NCBI GenBank assembly: GCA_934045075.1
Contig: OW203722.1
Span: 22,848,879 to 22,912,878, forward strand
Source: Yponomeuta sedellus
Lineage: Eukaryota > Arthropoda > Insecta > Lepidoptera > Yponomeutidae
Length of the DNA stretch: 64,000 bases
Reading direction: 5' to 3'
Shown one piece after another: positions 34,561 to 46,164 of the stretch (position 1 is its first letter; each line of letters opens with the position of its first letter). Position numbers and translations under genes: made by a program. Below the pieces are notes generated by a model. The model was not told the origin of the DNA and made no database searches. It worked only from the letters and a program-made list of their open reading frames with translations.

Positions 34561-34814
34561 ACAGATAAAACATTTATTTGCAACTACGCACACACACAGA
34601 TATGCATATAAGAAAAAAAGAAAAAAATAGCAGAGGTTCGTGAAGTATGTTACGTTCACTTGTGGTTATTTATTTATACTTTTTTTTGGGAAACTGGCTT
34701 TTTACATAAAAATGGATAGATCTTACTGTAGGTGAAACTGTAAGCTGAAAAATGAGTTTTATGCACATGTTTGTTCTTTGCCGCATACAGTAGCTAAGTA
34801 CAAACATGTGGAGG

Positions 34815-34930
34815 TAAGCCGCCCATTAGCTCAGTTGGCAGAGCGCTGGCACGGTCAGCCACAGGTCACGGGTTCGAGTCCCGGCATAGGTGGAATTTTT
34901 AGCCTCTCTATAGGTTTTTTATAATTGCCT
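34815..34930 (+). mobile_element. SINE-A single head and short tail
   Basis: GCCCATTAGCTCAGTTGGCA, GGTTCGAGTCCCGGCATAGG, then AATTTTTAGCCTCTCTATAG and a truncated tail. Only the last bases of the linker (gtaagcc) precede it. 34931-35095 has no feature. Confidence 0.8.
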
Positions 34931-35099
34931 TTATATAAGTTATATGACAACTGGTGCCAAGTATACGGAATTTACCATCACCAACACGAACGGCACGGTT
35001 CAGTTTCTTTCACTGTTAAAACCAGACCCGAGACCATTTTGAAATAAACTTAGGGCTAAAAATAAATAAGATGATTAATAGTGTATTATTTTTACTACC

Positions 35100-35240
35100 C
35101 GTCTCACTTTTCCTTTAGCAACTCTCCATCTTCGGTTGTCTGGAAGAAATTGCTCTAAGCAATAAGGCCGCCAATTGTACTGTATATTTGTAATTATTTT
35201 TTGTTTGTTTTTTCCTGGTGTACAATAAAGAATATTCTTA
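35100..35240 (+). mobile_element. LINE 3' end (TTCTTATC-tailed family)
   Basis: cctttagcaactctccatct, AGCAATAAGGCCGCCAATTG TACTG, TTTTTTCCTGGTGTACAATA AAGAATATTCTTATCTT. The AATAAA and the TATC-type tail make it a useful reference for the giant TATC tracts. Confidence 0.7.
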
Positions 35241-35764
35241 TCTTAATATTTAGATTATTTTGTTACTTTCTGTTTCGTTCACAATTTTAATAAGTACCTA
35301 CGTGGTACCTAATACTCAATATATGGACAATATATCAACAAAATGGTGGACAAGCAGTGTCGACCATTTTGTGAGGAGCTACTATTGAGTACCGGATCTA
35401 TTGGCAATTTTCCGCGAAAACGCACACCAACCGAAAACACATTAGTCAATACTGTATAACTTTGTCAATTCGAACTAAGTTTACAATGCACTTGCGGTGT
35501 CCTTGGATTAAAAAAACGGGTTATTTATGACCTCCCACTCCGCGATACAATGCCGAACTATTTCAAGTATAAACAAACAGACATAAAACTCGACTTTCAT
35601 AGTGGAACTTTTATATTTTTCAACGAATGCTACGCCAAGTTTTGTTCGCGTGACAAATCCTAACGCGGATCGCGTGTATTTTTAACGGAGCCAAGCTACA
35701 TCGTCGCTTCCTTATGCATTCTTGACAGGGCACCCAATTTTACAGAACAGATTCTTCTTTTGTT
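35241..35764. other. Non-coding stretch, nothing recognised
   Basis: AT-rich with no shared repeats; one short inverted word (gtggacaagcagtgtcgacc, about 35345). No supported genes. Confidence 0.4.
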
Positions 35765-36075
35765 CATATCAACCTTTGTATGTCCCCACTGCTGGGGCAC
35801 GGGTCTCTTGCTGCTTCGCAGGAAGGTTAGGCCAAACGAAGGTTAGGTTTGTAAGACCGGCACGCAAGCCGTTGCTGTCATGTAATGGCAGTCGTTAAGG
35901 CATGTCAGAGGCCTTATGGGCGGCTTGATAACAACTGACAGTAAGGCTTGCTACTGTCTGACAATCCTCCACCAACTCGGACTTGGCCCCCGTGGTGGAG
36001 TATGGCCTAACCTTCCTGTGATGCAGATAGAGACCAGTACCCCAGCAGTGGGGACATACAAGGGTTGATATCGAT
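35765..36075. mobile_element. SINE-E inverted composite
   Basis: The left 35770-35835 is antisense 3' end (caacctttgtatgtccccac, gaaggttaggcc). From about 35850 the sense strand begins (GTAATGGCAGTCGTTAAGGC, TATGGGCGGCTTGATAAC) and runs to ccagcagtggggacatacaa gggttgatat at 36071. Both 3' ends point outward, the same topology as the SINE-A pairs. Confidence 0.8.
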
Positions 36076-36909
36076 GTAGTAATCCATAAAATGCGTTTCT
36101 CTCGCGAGTTATACATTCCACTCATTATCACCTCTAAAATTCACAGTTACTGAAATACTTCAATCGTACTTTGTGTTTTGCAACATATTTTGTTTTACGA
36201 GTTTTTTCTCTGATTTTGTTTGGAAATATAAAATAGATTAAATATTGTTAACTTAATTCCGGATTACCTACTTGATTCTTTATCTGAAGAATCCGACCAT
36301 ATTTCGCTCCGATTCACAGTTTTTGTTCAAAAAGGTTAAAGTAATTTGCTCTACGGTTGACCACTACATTAAAATGTTATTTAATACAAAAAAGTGATTA
36401 CTTTTAAATTAGACTACAATAAAAGCGCTCAAAAGGGATCAAAAATATCAAGACGTTAAATGTGAAAGAATCTCTATTCTACGTGAAAGTAACAAGTTAA
36501 CAACCTATCAGTAAAAGTTATAATACTCCCAGATAGAGGCAACAGATTTATGTTCCCGACTCTCTACCCACATATAAAATGGCTCAGATACGGTCAGAGA
36601 CTTATAAATTGCTTCTGTAAGATGGTCCGAAATTCTATCACAGTAAGGGCTTTTTTCATTACTTCCTAAGAGGCTTCTGCTGAAATGTTTCCCCGGGAAA
36701 TGTTTACAAGTACCTAACGGTAGAGATTTCTCACAAATTTTGAACGTCCGCAAAAGTGGCACAGAGCGGGTGTTTTGTTTGAGAAACTAGTTCTGCTCGT
36801 GACTACGTTTCGTGCGATTCTGATGCAAAGTTTCAATGTCCGACCTCTCGCTTCCAAAAATAACATCATATGTCCACATGACTAGCTGACTCCACATACG
36901 TCATCGTAA
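36076..36909. other. AT-rich unique-looking stretch
   Basis: The 84-codon minus ORF (36508-36762) has no recognisable domain or splice context. No repeats noticed. Confidence 0.4.
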
Positions 36910-37108
36910 GAAACCTATTTAGAGGCAAAAAATTCCACCCATGCCGGGATTCAAACCCGCGACCGTGCCAGCTCAGTTGGAAAGAGCACTGGCACGGATA
37001 GCCAGAGGTCACTGGTTCTAATCCCGGCATTGGTGAAATTTTTATCCTCTCAATAGGTTTTTTAAAATTATCCTTGGCACGGGTTAGTGCATCAAAAATA
37101 ATATAATA
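36910..37108. mobile_element. SINE-A inverted pair, minimal
   Basis: The minus arm AAACCTATTTAGAGGCAAAA, CCATGCCGGGATTCAAACCC ends after ~60 bp at GTGCCAG. It joins directly to a plus-strand head CTCAGTTGGAAAGAGCACTG ... GGTTCTAATCCCGGCATTGG and full tail to ATAATATAAT. No linker remains between the arms. Confidence 0.8.
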
Positions 37109-37119
37109 CGTCATCGTCA

Positions 37120-37445
37120 TCAACGTCAGCCGGTGTCAGTCCACTGATGGACATAGGCCTCTCCCAAGACGCTGCTGAGCCCGATCTTCGGCTATTCTCT
37201 TCCAGTCACTGCCCACCGCTTCGCGAATGTCATCGCTCCACCTGGTTACAGGGCGTCCTACACCACCAATTCGCGGTCTCCGCTCCAGAACCAGTCTACC
37301 CCAACGGTTATCAGTCCTGCGGAAGTTATGGCCCACCCACTGCCACATGAGTTTGCTAATCCGTTGAGCTATGTCGATCACTTTAGTTCCCTGGCGAATC
37401 ACTTTGTTTCGGATACGATCCCGCAGAGAAACACTAAGCATAGCT
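37120..37445 (-). pseudogene. RTE-type LINE reverse transcriptase C-terminus
   Basis: Open minus-strand frame 37441-37136: SLRDRIRNKVIRQGTKVIDI, WQWVGHNFRRTDNRWGRLVL, GGVGRPVTRWSDDIREAVGS and DWKRIAEDRAQQ. The R-(I/V)RWxGH, GRPxxRWxDD and Ax(D/N)R blocks define the C-terminal domain of RTE-like polymerases. The 3' tip ATGTCCATCAGTGGACTGAC ends the element. About 100 residues, 5'-truncated. Confidence 0.85.
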
Positions 37446-37559
37446 CTCCCTCATACGTCATCCTATGTGTAAATATTTTTCTATTTTTACGCCAAGCGAC
37501 AAGTAAACCCATTCAGCGGTTTTTGCTTGACTTACGAGTGTAACAAACACGCAAGCAAA

Positions 37560-37805
37560 GGGATTAGCAAGCTGAAGTGGCAGTGGGCTGGTCAGATATG
37601 GCGAAAAACCGATGGTCGATGAGGATCCAAGATTCTCCAGTGAAGACCACGAACTGGCAAAAGCAGCGTAGGACGCCCATTGATTCGTTGGACCGATGAT
37701 CTAAGGCAGATTGCTGGCAGTGGCTGGATGAGGATGGCCGAAAACAGACGGAAGTGCCGTGTCTTGGAGGAGGACTATGTCCAGCAGTGGATGAGTACAA
37801 GTTGA
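37560..37805 (+). pseudogene. RTE-type LINE reverse transcriptase C-terminus
   Basis: Plus strand: KLKWQWAGQIWRKTDGR, GRPLIRWTDDLRQIAGSGWM, MAENRRKC and EEDYVQQWMST, with one or two stops and small gaps. Same domain as 37120-37445 but in the opposite orientation 120 bp away; two independent truncated insertions. Confidence 0.8.
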
Positions 37806-38054
37806 TTGATTGAGTAACAAATATCCGAACATTTTCACAAACTATCACATTAATAATGTTAGTAGGAATCCCATTGAAATGTGAACTTTGTGAAATCTGT
37901 CAAAATTATGATTTATGACTATATGTTCTATGATTTTTTTCTCGGTATTTTTTTTCTTTGGATAATTTTATCAAATTAACGCTTATAGTACTACATCAAT
38001 GTCTCAGCCTGCGTTTAATTTTTCTTTTACGTTTAATTTTTGCGTTTAATGTAT

Positions 38055-38165
38055 CTATTAACCACCAACCCGGACTTGGCCCCCGTGGTGGAGTATGGCC
38101 TAACCTTCCTGCGATGCAGGAAGAGACCTGTGCCCCAGCAGTGGGGAGATACAAGAGTTGATAAC
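38055..38165 (+). mobile_element. SINE-E 3' fragment
   Basis: ccaacccggacttggccccc, gtggtggagtatggcctaac, gcaggaagagacctgtgccc cagcagtggggaga, then gttgata. 5'-truncated. Confidence 0.75.
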
Positions 38166-38987
38166 GAATCATCTATTATCATTTTACATAGCCCTAAAAC
38201 CATTCTATAACACTTGTGTATTGAGCATTATTTAACTTCATGAGCGGGGAATTAAATTTCGTACCTACATGAGCCCTAATATTTCGAAAACTAACAATCT
38301 TTCGCAAAAAAAAAAAATGTCGATTAAATATGTAGTGGTGGAATATTACTACATTAAATAATTTAGTAGTAAAAATCATCTAGTATAATCATTAGATACA
38401 TCTAGTTATGTGATAAATAAATGAGTATTTTTGTACAACTGAACATATAGAAACGAAATATTCATAGTTTAAATTTTAAAGCAGAATTTATCGGGTAGTA
38501 ACGCGCTGGGTATTTCAGAAGACGCTGATAAAATTTTACCGCTACAATGGTTTGCTCTCTACTCGAGATATACCACAACCACAACCCTGGATTTGGCGGG
38601 CCATTCTTTACTAGACTGGAGGTTCTTGACACTTAGTAGAAAGAAAATTAATTACCATGAGTCTAAGTGGAAAAATATGTCCTCGTGTTATATATTGAAA
38701 TAATCACCTTGCATAAAACTTTCATTTAATGTTAGGTTACGTACCTAAAAAAAAGAGAACCCTGATGGAATCATCAGGTTTCTCTTTCGTCTGTTTGTTA
38801 AGACCTTTATCTTGGGAAAGATTTAAACCATATTGTCATAATGTCTTGAAATAGTAAAATAGTGAAACATTTATTTAAAAAAAACCCTGTATTTATGCAG
38901 CAAAAAACGTATATTTTGACGCTCAATTGAATGAAAATTTATAGGGTACATTCCGTTGCTCCCTATGAAATTTGGCAAGTAGTATTA
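38166..38987. other. AT-rich stretch, nothing recognised
   Basis: No supported gene. A short inverted word lies near 38758-38790 (gagaaccctgatg / catcaggtttctc). Confidence 0.4.
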
Positions 38988-39568
38988 TTTAAAAACCTAT
39001 TTAGAGGCTAAAAATTTCACCCATGCCGGGATTCGAACCCGCAACCTCTGGCTATCCGCACCAGCGCTCTACCAATTGATCCAATGGGCGACTCACGACA
39101 TCAGTGAAATTTCGAACCTCTTTACAATATTCTCTGTATTACGTACAGGCAGCGACATCTGACTTAAGCAAATTGCATTACTTACAGCCCCGATTACCTA
39201 CTTTGCAGTTAGGTTTAACATCGGAACGATATCACTGTACCCACATGATTACACTATTTTTACTTTTAATGCACTAACCCGTGCTAAGGAACAAATTTAA
39301 AAAGTAGAAGTAAGTCGGGGCTGAAAGTAATGCAATTTGCTTAAGTCAGATGTCGCTGCCTGTACGTAATACAGAGAATATTGTAAAGAGGTTCGAAATT
39401 TCACTGATGTCGTGAGTCGCCCATTGACTCAATTGGTAGAGCGCTGGTACGGATAGCCAGAGGTTGCGGGTTCAAATCCCGGCATGGGTGAAATTTTTAG
39501 CCTCAAAATAGGTTTTTAAATTTGATCCTTAGCACGGGTTAGTGCGTTAAAAATAAAAATAGTATAAT
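38988..39568. mobile_element. SINE-A inverted pair, most complete
   Basis: The minus copy 38988-39240 has tail, head and full linker back to CCCACATGA. It is followed on the same strand by a second tail (CACTAACCCGTGCTAAGGAA, about 39274-39293), so a minus-strand dimer begins here. It then meets the plus copy 39296-39568: linker from GTCGGGGCTG, head GCCCATTGACTCAATTGG, B-box GGGTTCAAATCCCGG and tail. Confidence 0.88.
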
Positions 39569-39704
39569 GTCCTTGAAGTTCGGAAATATCTTTTATGAAT
39601 ACTACAAATTTGTGTGGAATTCTCGGTGGGCGAGTCTAACTCGCTCTTGTCTAGTTTTCCTTTTCGTACTTGTCCGAATTTGTTTCATTTTTAAGCTATA
39701 GTTG

Positions 39705-39850
39705 TCTTTCGATATCAACCCCTAAATGTCCCCACTGCTGAGCCAGGGGTCTCTTCCTGCATCGTAGGAAGGTTAGTCCATACTCCACCTCAGGGGCCAA
39801 GTCCGGGTTGGTAGAGGATTGTAAGGCAGTGGCGGGCCTTACTGTAGTTT
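39705..39850 (-). mobile_element. SINE-E 3' fragment
   Basis: Antisense: gatatcaacccctaaatgtc, cccactgctgagccagg, gaggattgtaaggcagtggc gggccttactgta. 5'-truncated. Confidence 0.75.
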
Positions 39851-39954
39851 TCTTTAACAATTTACATTTATTTTGTTCTTTTATAGTCTGTACAGTAAAT
39901 AGAATACCCAAGATACTGTCTCCTACAAATTATAATGATGGGGAAAATCATAGA

Positions 39955-40100
39955 CCGTAGAAAAAACCCTGGTTGAGAAACTTAAGGGAGTGGACCGGTA
40001 TCGCAAGTGCTGCCGAGTTCTTCCGCCTTGCGAAAGACTGAGAGAAATATTCAGAGCTGACTGATAACATTCGCCAGTTGGAGAGCCACCATAAAAATAA
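39955..40100 (+). pseudogene. LINE polymerase C-terminal scrap
   Basis: The plus strand reads KPWLRNLREWTGIASAAELF RLAKDREKY, resembling the (R/K)NLRxWxxxxxxxLFRxAxxR end of an insect LINE ORF2. About 45 residues. Confidence 0.5.
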
Positions 40101-41013
40101 TAAAACAGTGGGTGTGAAAGGAACTGCCCGCGTACATCCCCAAGGCTGAAAGATCAGCTGACCGCGCGAACTCGGATCAGCGAATTCTGACAGCTTGAGA
40201 TATTCAACTCGTTACTTTGGATTTTCGAGCGCTGCTCTGCCTGAATTTATTATTTGAATAATTGTTATAAGCATCGCTCTAGTTTCGTGCATAGTTTTTA
40301 TTAGAAAATTAAAAAACATATTGAAGTTGTATTTACGTTCTATATACAATGGAATAAAAGAAAGGATAAAAAGTACCCAAAACTGGCTTGTGCGTATGCG
40401 ACGACTCGTGGCAAGTCGCAGTCATTTATCGCTACCTACCCATTTGAGATACATGCGTGAGGTTATGTTAAGTTTTAAACAATAAATATACTCCATGATT
40501 TTTAAAACCAAAATCATGCTTTACACCATGAATTTTGGGTGTTTTGAAACAATAGCTATCGAAAACGCAAGTTTCTTTTAAAAAAAAAACACTTTCCGAA
40601 GATCTCTCGACACAAACTCGATCCTGCTGGCGGTTTGGGATTTTTAAGACATAATTTCTAAACTCGAAACAAGATTTCCTATTATTATGATCAACCGGAT
40701 TGACAGATTTGATTTTTTGTCGGAAAAGTCCCTATTGACCAGACAAATTGTTTCATCCAAAACTTTTGGTTCAAAAAGATTTTTCAGCACATTTTTTTAT
40801 TTTACGTCTATTAATTCTAAATATATGGCAATTCAAAGTACCTAATAATTAAATAACCACGCCTCTTACGCCAATCAGATTCCAGCGTGTATGATAGATA
40901 CACAGTATTCTTGTGCCTTCAATGCCTTGCTATGTGACATAGACAGATTCATAAAAAAATCCTCTTAATAACCCTAACCCATTTTATTAATAGGATTATC
41001 ATATATATTATTT
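40101..41013. other. AT-rich stretch, nothing recognised
   Basis: No supported feature. The word aagtacccaaaactggcttg, catgcgacgactcgtggcaa near 40370-40415 resembles the simple 3'-region LINE words elsewhere, weakly. Confidence 0.35.
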
Positions 41014-41277
41014 TTAGAATATTTTCGGGACTTAATCGCGTAGTAATTTATTGCTATTTTATCTCGACGTTTCGACGACGTTAAGTTTCGAGTGTGTGGC
41101 AACCCTAATAGTGCTTTGTGATGGCTGAATGATGGTAGTCTGAAACCTCATCAGCCGAAGATGCGAACGGGTGCCAGCCATCAGTCTTCTCGTGACCACG
41201 ATGGCTGTAACGTCGTCGAAACGTCGAGGTAAAATAGCAATAAATTACTACGCGATTAAGCCCCGAAAATATTCTAA
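41014..41277. mobile_element. Foldback element with ~68 bp inverted ends, Penelope-related
   Basis: TTAGAATATTTTCGG(G)ACTTAATCGCGTAGTAATTT to GACGTTTCGACGACGTTA at the left is mirrored by TAACGTCGTCGAAACGTCGA to GAAAATATTCTAA at the right. The central ~125 bp (gtgtggcaaccctaatagtg, gatgcgaacgggtgccagcc) is shared with 51590-51700, where it follows a Penelope-like coding fragment. Confidence 0.75.
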
Positions 41278-42467
41278 CAATGTGTACAAGTCGCGAAAGT
41301 TTAAAATATGTTATATTATTTTTATTATGTATCATTATCATCACGCAGGCACGCGGTCATTAGAGTTGTTATATTTTATTTTACGTTTGCATTAGCAAAT
41401 GACAGACTGCTATGTCAACAATGGTACAATACAATGATGATAACTATTATTTTTGTTTTTTTTTTATTTGAATAATGCAACAGCGGAGACAGGTAAATCC
41501 CTTTGAAACTTTATAGCGATAAGAACATTTACAATCTCCTCAAAAATGTATCAAAACCAAAGTGCTGCTCGTAGATTTGCATTCTGAAAACACCTTTAGA
41601 ATAAATCATCACTTGAAAGCACATTCGATAGAACCTTAAGTGCATTATAAATTTTTAGGCCGACTATCTTTGAGCTTTTGAAGGGAGCCAAGGATGAATT
41701 TTAAATAAGCCGACGGACACCGTCGACTTCTGAAGCTGCATAAATATTAATGGACTCTCAGCCCCTGATGGATATAATGTGATGGGCGAGATTTTAATGT
41801 TTGACACTAACTTTCTATTTGCGCTTAAATTTCAACTTTAATGGGCAGGAACGAAAAGTTATAATTATGAAGCGGGTCGGATGAGTGCATTGTGGTTTTC
41901 TTTTTACATAATCTCTTTATTAATATTAAATTACTTTTACCGCTTTTCAAACTCGTCCAGTCAAAAATTTAATTTTTACTCCATTGTATCTCTAAATTGT
42001 TACCGCATTATTAAATGAATATCATTGTAACTGTGCAAGGATTATTTACTTGTAAAAGGCTTTACGCTCTCAATTCCGGCCGCTCTCTTTTCATGCAATG
42101 TTTTGTTGGAGGCTTTGCTAATGCTACGCTGTCAGTCAAAAAGGGCTTAAAATACGTTTATGGAGTACAAATTTTGCGCCCCTTTTTGTTTTACGAAATG
42201 TAATTTTGTACTTTACTTACAGTCATTATAAGGCCTAATATTACATCGCCTAACCTTTACGTATCTATTAAGTCCATTACTGTACCAAAAGATTTTATCT
42301 TGGCGCTTCCTACGCCTTACATATTTTCTTGTGTAAATTATTGCCCATTTCCAGCAACAAAACGGTACCGCTATGTAAATTCTATACCATCTCGTAACGT
42401 CTCCATTCTCCATGAATAATAAAATAACAAAAACAAGTGCATAACGATCTATTTCTATTTGTTTCAG
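41278..42467. other. Non-coding stretch upstream of the Ig exon
   Basis: Presumed intron of the Ig gene. Nothing recognised apart from a T-run near 41455. A clear polypyrimidine tract and CAG acceptor (tttctatttgtttcag) end it at 42467. Confidence 0.5.
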
Positions 42468-42830
42468 AACTGTGCGCGGTGAAAATTGTGAAGATAGTTG
42501 TGCCCGAGATAATTCAGTACGGTGTGCATGACGCGGTGATTCTAGACTGTGATTACGTGTACGGTAATAACACTTCGGGGTTGGTGGTGAAGTGGTTCTT
42601 CAAAAACAAGACGAGGCCGGTTTACCAATGGATAGTTAACCAGAAGCCCCAGGATATGGGGATATTGCGTGGGCGTGTAGACTTGCTGTACCGGGCCTCG
42701 AGTGACCCGCTAAAGATGCACCGTGCGATGAGGATAGTGAAGCCCAACACAGATATTTCTGGTGATTACACCTGCGTGGTGTCCACCTTCATGGAGGAGG
42801 ATCAGCGGACGAAACAGATGATAATTTTCG
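42468..42830 (+). CDS. Internal exon: immunoglobulin V-set-like domain of a cell-surface or secreted protein
   Basis: 121 codons in phase 1-1, bounded by acceptor TTTCAG and donor G|GTGAGG. The translated domain has the Ig landmarks in order: VILDCDYVYG (first Cys), LVVKWFFKNK (core Trp), VYQWI, then DISGDYTCVV (DxGxYxC with the second Cys). Sequons NNT/NTS and NKT suggest an extracellular, glycosylated surface. The VKWF(F/Y)...YRA(S)...M(R)IVKP layout recalls insect beaten-path-like adhesion proteins; I cannot name the orthologue. Symmetric phase-1 boundaries are the classic arrangement for Ig modules. The frame stays open past the donor by chance. It splices in frame to 46863-46980. The signal peptide and first exons must lie upstream, outside or unseen. 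Confidence 0.88.
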
Positions 42831-44034
42831 GTGAGGTTAATTTGACATTATTTTTAGAAAGTTTGACATTTCTGTTGGCAATGCAATAATGAAATCAGAT
42901 AAAGGTGTTTTCTACAGGCCATTTCAGATGAAGCAGGAAGGAGATCAATTACGAATACCAACCATTGTGATTACCCATAGACGTATTTTTAAATATCGTG
43001 TTATTCACCTTGGTCCAAGATATGTAAATGCAGTTTGGTTCAAAAATTAGAAGTGGTTTCTTAAGAATGTGATCCAGGAGCTATTTCTGCACGCCTAATG
43101 TTTGTGGGCACGCGTAGTGTCTAAGCCCATATTCTGCCTCCGAAATAAAACATGTGCCCTGCACTGGATATTTACAGGCTACTTATTTAACCCGCATGGA
43201 TTAAAATAATGCAGTAAATTCAAGGTCGTTTGAGCTCAACTTAAAATTTCCAATTCCCTGATTACTTTGGATTCCAGCCAAAGCCGGTAATACACAGACT
43301 TCAATGTTTTGTTCGAAAGCTCTCTAAAATTCCTAACAATATAGCTCCTACGCCGGCAGTGGAAATGAGATGGCGGATAAAGGAAGACATGTTTACGCTG
43401 AACGGAATATTGCATGTCTTAATGCCGCTTCGTTCAGAAATAAAAACTCGATACAGGGAAAGAAAGTACCGCACAGAAATTCCATTCAACCTCCTTTTAC
43501 GTAGGACCATCCGCTGTTTTCGAAGTCCGGTAATATCTCACGCCCGTATACTGGAAGTACCTAGTAACCAAACTACCTTCTTATGTATTTGCATATAAAT
43601 AAAGCTTAATTTCGTTTGCGTGCTGCGACAAAAGCCGCACGCCAACTCGTCTGCAGGGTACCTGGCACCTTGGCTTTTGCTGACGACCGTATGGCCTCTA
43701 GGATAGGAGCTATTTTTCTTGTTCTCGCAGGCCAAAAAACTCGACTAACCCGTGACAGGTTGCTCTCGACTCGGCACGTGGTACATACCGGTCCTGTCAG
43801 TGCATTTAACTTTTTACGATCATGCTCAGTTTCAACGGCACCTGGTATCCGCTTCCGAATTCGTGTTCTTATTTTAAATTATTTACGCTTGAGAAAACTC
43901 TGCAAGAAGCCCGGTGCACGGTGCACTGTATTTTTCTAAGAGCTCTCCGTCATACTGCACTAATATTTTTTGCAGTGGATCATTCTTTTTCAAAATTCAA
44001 AACCGTATATTATATGACACAGATTTTTTTTGTT

Positions 44035-44275
44035 GCCTATGGACGTCCCACTTCAGGGCACAGGCATTCTCTCAGAGATCGAGAGAGAGTATGGGCTTAA
44101 TTACCACGCGAGCCTACCGCGGATAGGCAATTTGAAGCGCTAAGGTATGTAAACCCCTCAGGCACTCAGGTTTCCTCACGATGCTTTTTTCACGCGTTAG
44201 CGAGTAATTTAACATATTATAATTTCACAAATTCACGTAACTTAGAAAACAGTCCTTGGTACTGGCACTGAGCTG
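44035..44275 (-). mobile_element. SINE-D variant fragment
   Basis: ggacgtcccacttcagggca, caggcattctctcagagatc, ccacgcgagcctaccgcgga, ggcactcaggtttcctcacg atg, aacttagaaaacagtccttg gtactgg. The head is missing. Confidence 0.65.
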
Positions 44276-45049
44276 AACGCTTCAAATACCTAGGTATATA
44301 CATCGTCAAATACCTAGGTACATACGTCTCCTCTTTCGCTCTTTTCCTTGTTTTGAGAGATGCTCTTGTTAATTTGTGTACAAAATTATTATAATGTAAT
44401 TTGTACAAACAGTGTAAGATGTAAGTTGATTGAATGTCAAGGGTTGAAAAATGTAATTGTAGTAATCGTTTCTCAGCCCCTACGATAAAGGCGAGGACTA
44501 GTGTGGGGACCACCGTTACATTTTTTTTTAACAGCCAATATGTTGCAATTATGTACCTCTTGTAAACGGTTTTACGAAATTTTATTTGGTGCATGTCACC
44601 TCATTTCAATAAATTATTCTATTCGTATTTTAACATAATTTTGTTTGATTTATGTATTTTACTTTTCTCCGTTTCTTCACACATCGTGATAATAATAATA
44701 AATTCCACATAATCAAAGGATACCCTGTACTATTATAACTAGGAATAAACGTTACATGCATAGCAATACACCCAGACTGAGGCCATTTGAACAAATCAAG
44801 TACGCCGGTCTCCAGTGGGAATCAAAGCAGCTACCTCAGGCTTGGTAATTAAGCACGACATCGCTAGACCGAAGCAGGTCTTGAAAGCAGTAGAAAATTA
44901 TATCAAAATATGATGTAAATTATAAATTTTTCTAAAAGCTTAACTATCTTAACAGGATGTATCCTAATACGATAGTGAAGCATTAAACAAAATGACAAAA
45001 AAACAATTCGTACTCCTTACAGCAAATTACTTATAACAATAAAAAGTTA

Positions 45050-45580
45050 GTCTTTGTGTTAAGCCATGTCACAGGCCGTATGGGCGGCTTGATAACTTCT
45101 GACAGTAGGTTCCCCATCGGTCTCGCGGTGAAATCCAGAGTGCTTAGTGCGAGTTTTTAACTACTCGATCGCGTTAACGTAAACTCATATTTCTATGGCA
45201 TCGAGGAAGCGCCACCTAGCGACAAGTATGGAAATTAAAATTGCTGAGTGCGAGTTGTAATGGTTTACGTTGAGAAGTGAACACGTTTACCAGCTAAAAC
45301 ACGAATAAACGCGAGTGCGAGTTGTACTGTAACAGCGTTTTGCCAGTTCGAACGGTTAACTTACTCATACCCACTACTCAATGCTCGATTAACGCGGTAG
45401 TAAAGTTATTCGATTGGATCTGTCAAACTCGCACTAAGCACTCTGATCATGATAGGATTGATATCAACTATATTTTAGGATCATGCCAGAGACGCTGCTA
45501 AGTTCACAATGTGAGATTTAAGCAGAGCAGGAAGAGACCCATGCCCCAGCAGTGGGGATATACAAGCGTTCATATCGAGT
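45050..45580 (+). mobile_element. SINE-E copy interrupted by a MITE
   Basis: 45065-45107 is the sense middle (gccatgtcacaggccgtatg ggcggcttgataacttctga) and 45520-45578 the sense 3' end (gcaggaagagacccatgccc cagcagtgggg). In between sits the MITE 45118-45445 plus ~70 bp of unrelated sequence. Confidence 0.75.
45118..45445. mobile_element. MITE with CAGAGTGCTTAGTGCGAGTT ends, copy 2
   Basis: Almost identical to 20925-21235 over its length, with only scattered substitutions (for example accagctaaaacacgaat versus accagccaaaacacgaaa). Ends CAGAGTGCTTAGTGCGAG and CTCGCACTAAGCACTCTG. The high identity implies recent amplification. Confidence 0.85.
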
Positions 45581-46164
45581 CTTTGTGAATTCGTTCAGAG
45601 AACAACAGAAAAGTTGTTTTGCTGACAGACGTCCTAAATCGATGGTATATTTTTTTACATTTTCGAAGTAATGTATCTATGAGTCTAATGAACACATTTA
45701 AACGTCTTATCGACTATAAAGTCACGTGCACTAAAATCCGCTTCAGTACCTGGTCATAGTCAAAATAGTCAATTTCTCATACATCAGGCTAGGAGAGGTT
45801 AATGTGACAAGGTTGTAACGTGTTTGTTAGTGCACGCGTCTTTATTTTGGACCATCGTTAGTCTGGGGTGTCTATACATTTGTACAGGCTGCTTAGCCGA
45901 AACCTTTTAAATTCCCAACTTTACCCAACAAGCAGGCGATAAGATTACGTTTCGAATAGCCTTGAGGCAAACCACCTAGAATACTTAACTTTTCCGATAG
46001 GAAGTACTTTATTCTGTAAACTGAGAAGTGGTTGCTCCTTTAAGTTGAAACTAATAAATTGGAAGTGAACTACGTATTGCTAGCATAACTCTTCTTAAGC
46101 TTGGATTTTATTATAGGCAAGTGGGTTTTCAGGATCAGGATTGTAGATTACAATATGATATTAT

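Noticed and set aside
42831..42889. Extension of the Ig exon to the ORF stop at 42889
   Set aside because: The conserved domain ends at MIIF, a good GTGAGG donor follows, and the next exon joins in phase with the expected VPE linker.
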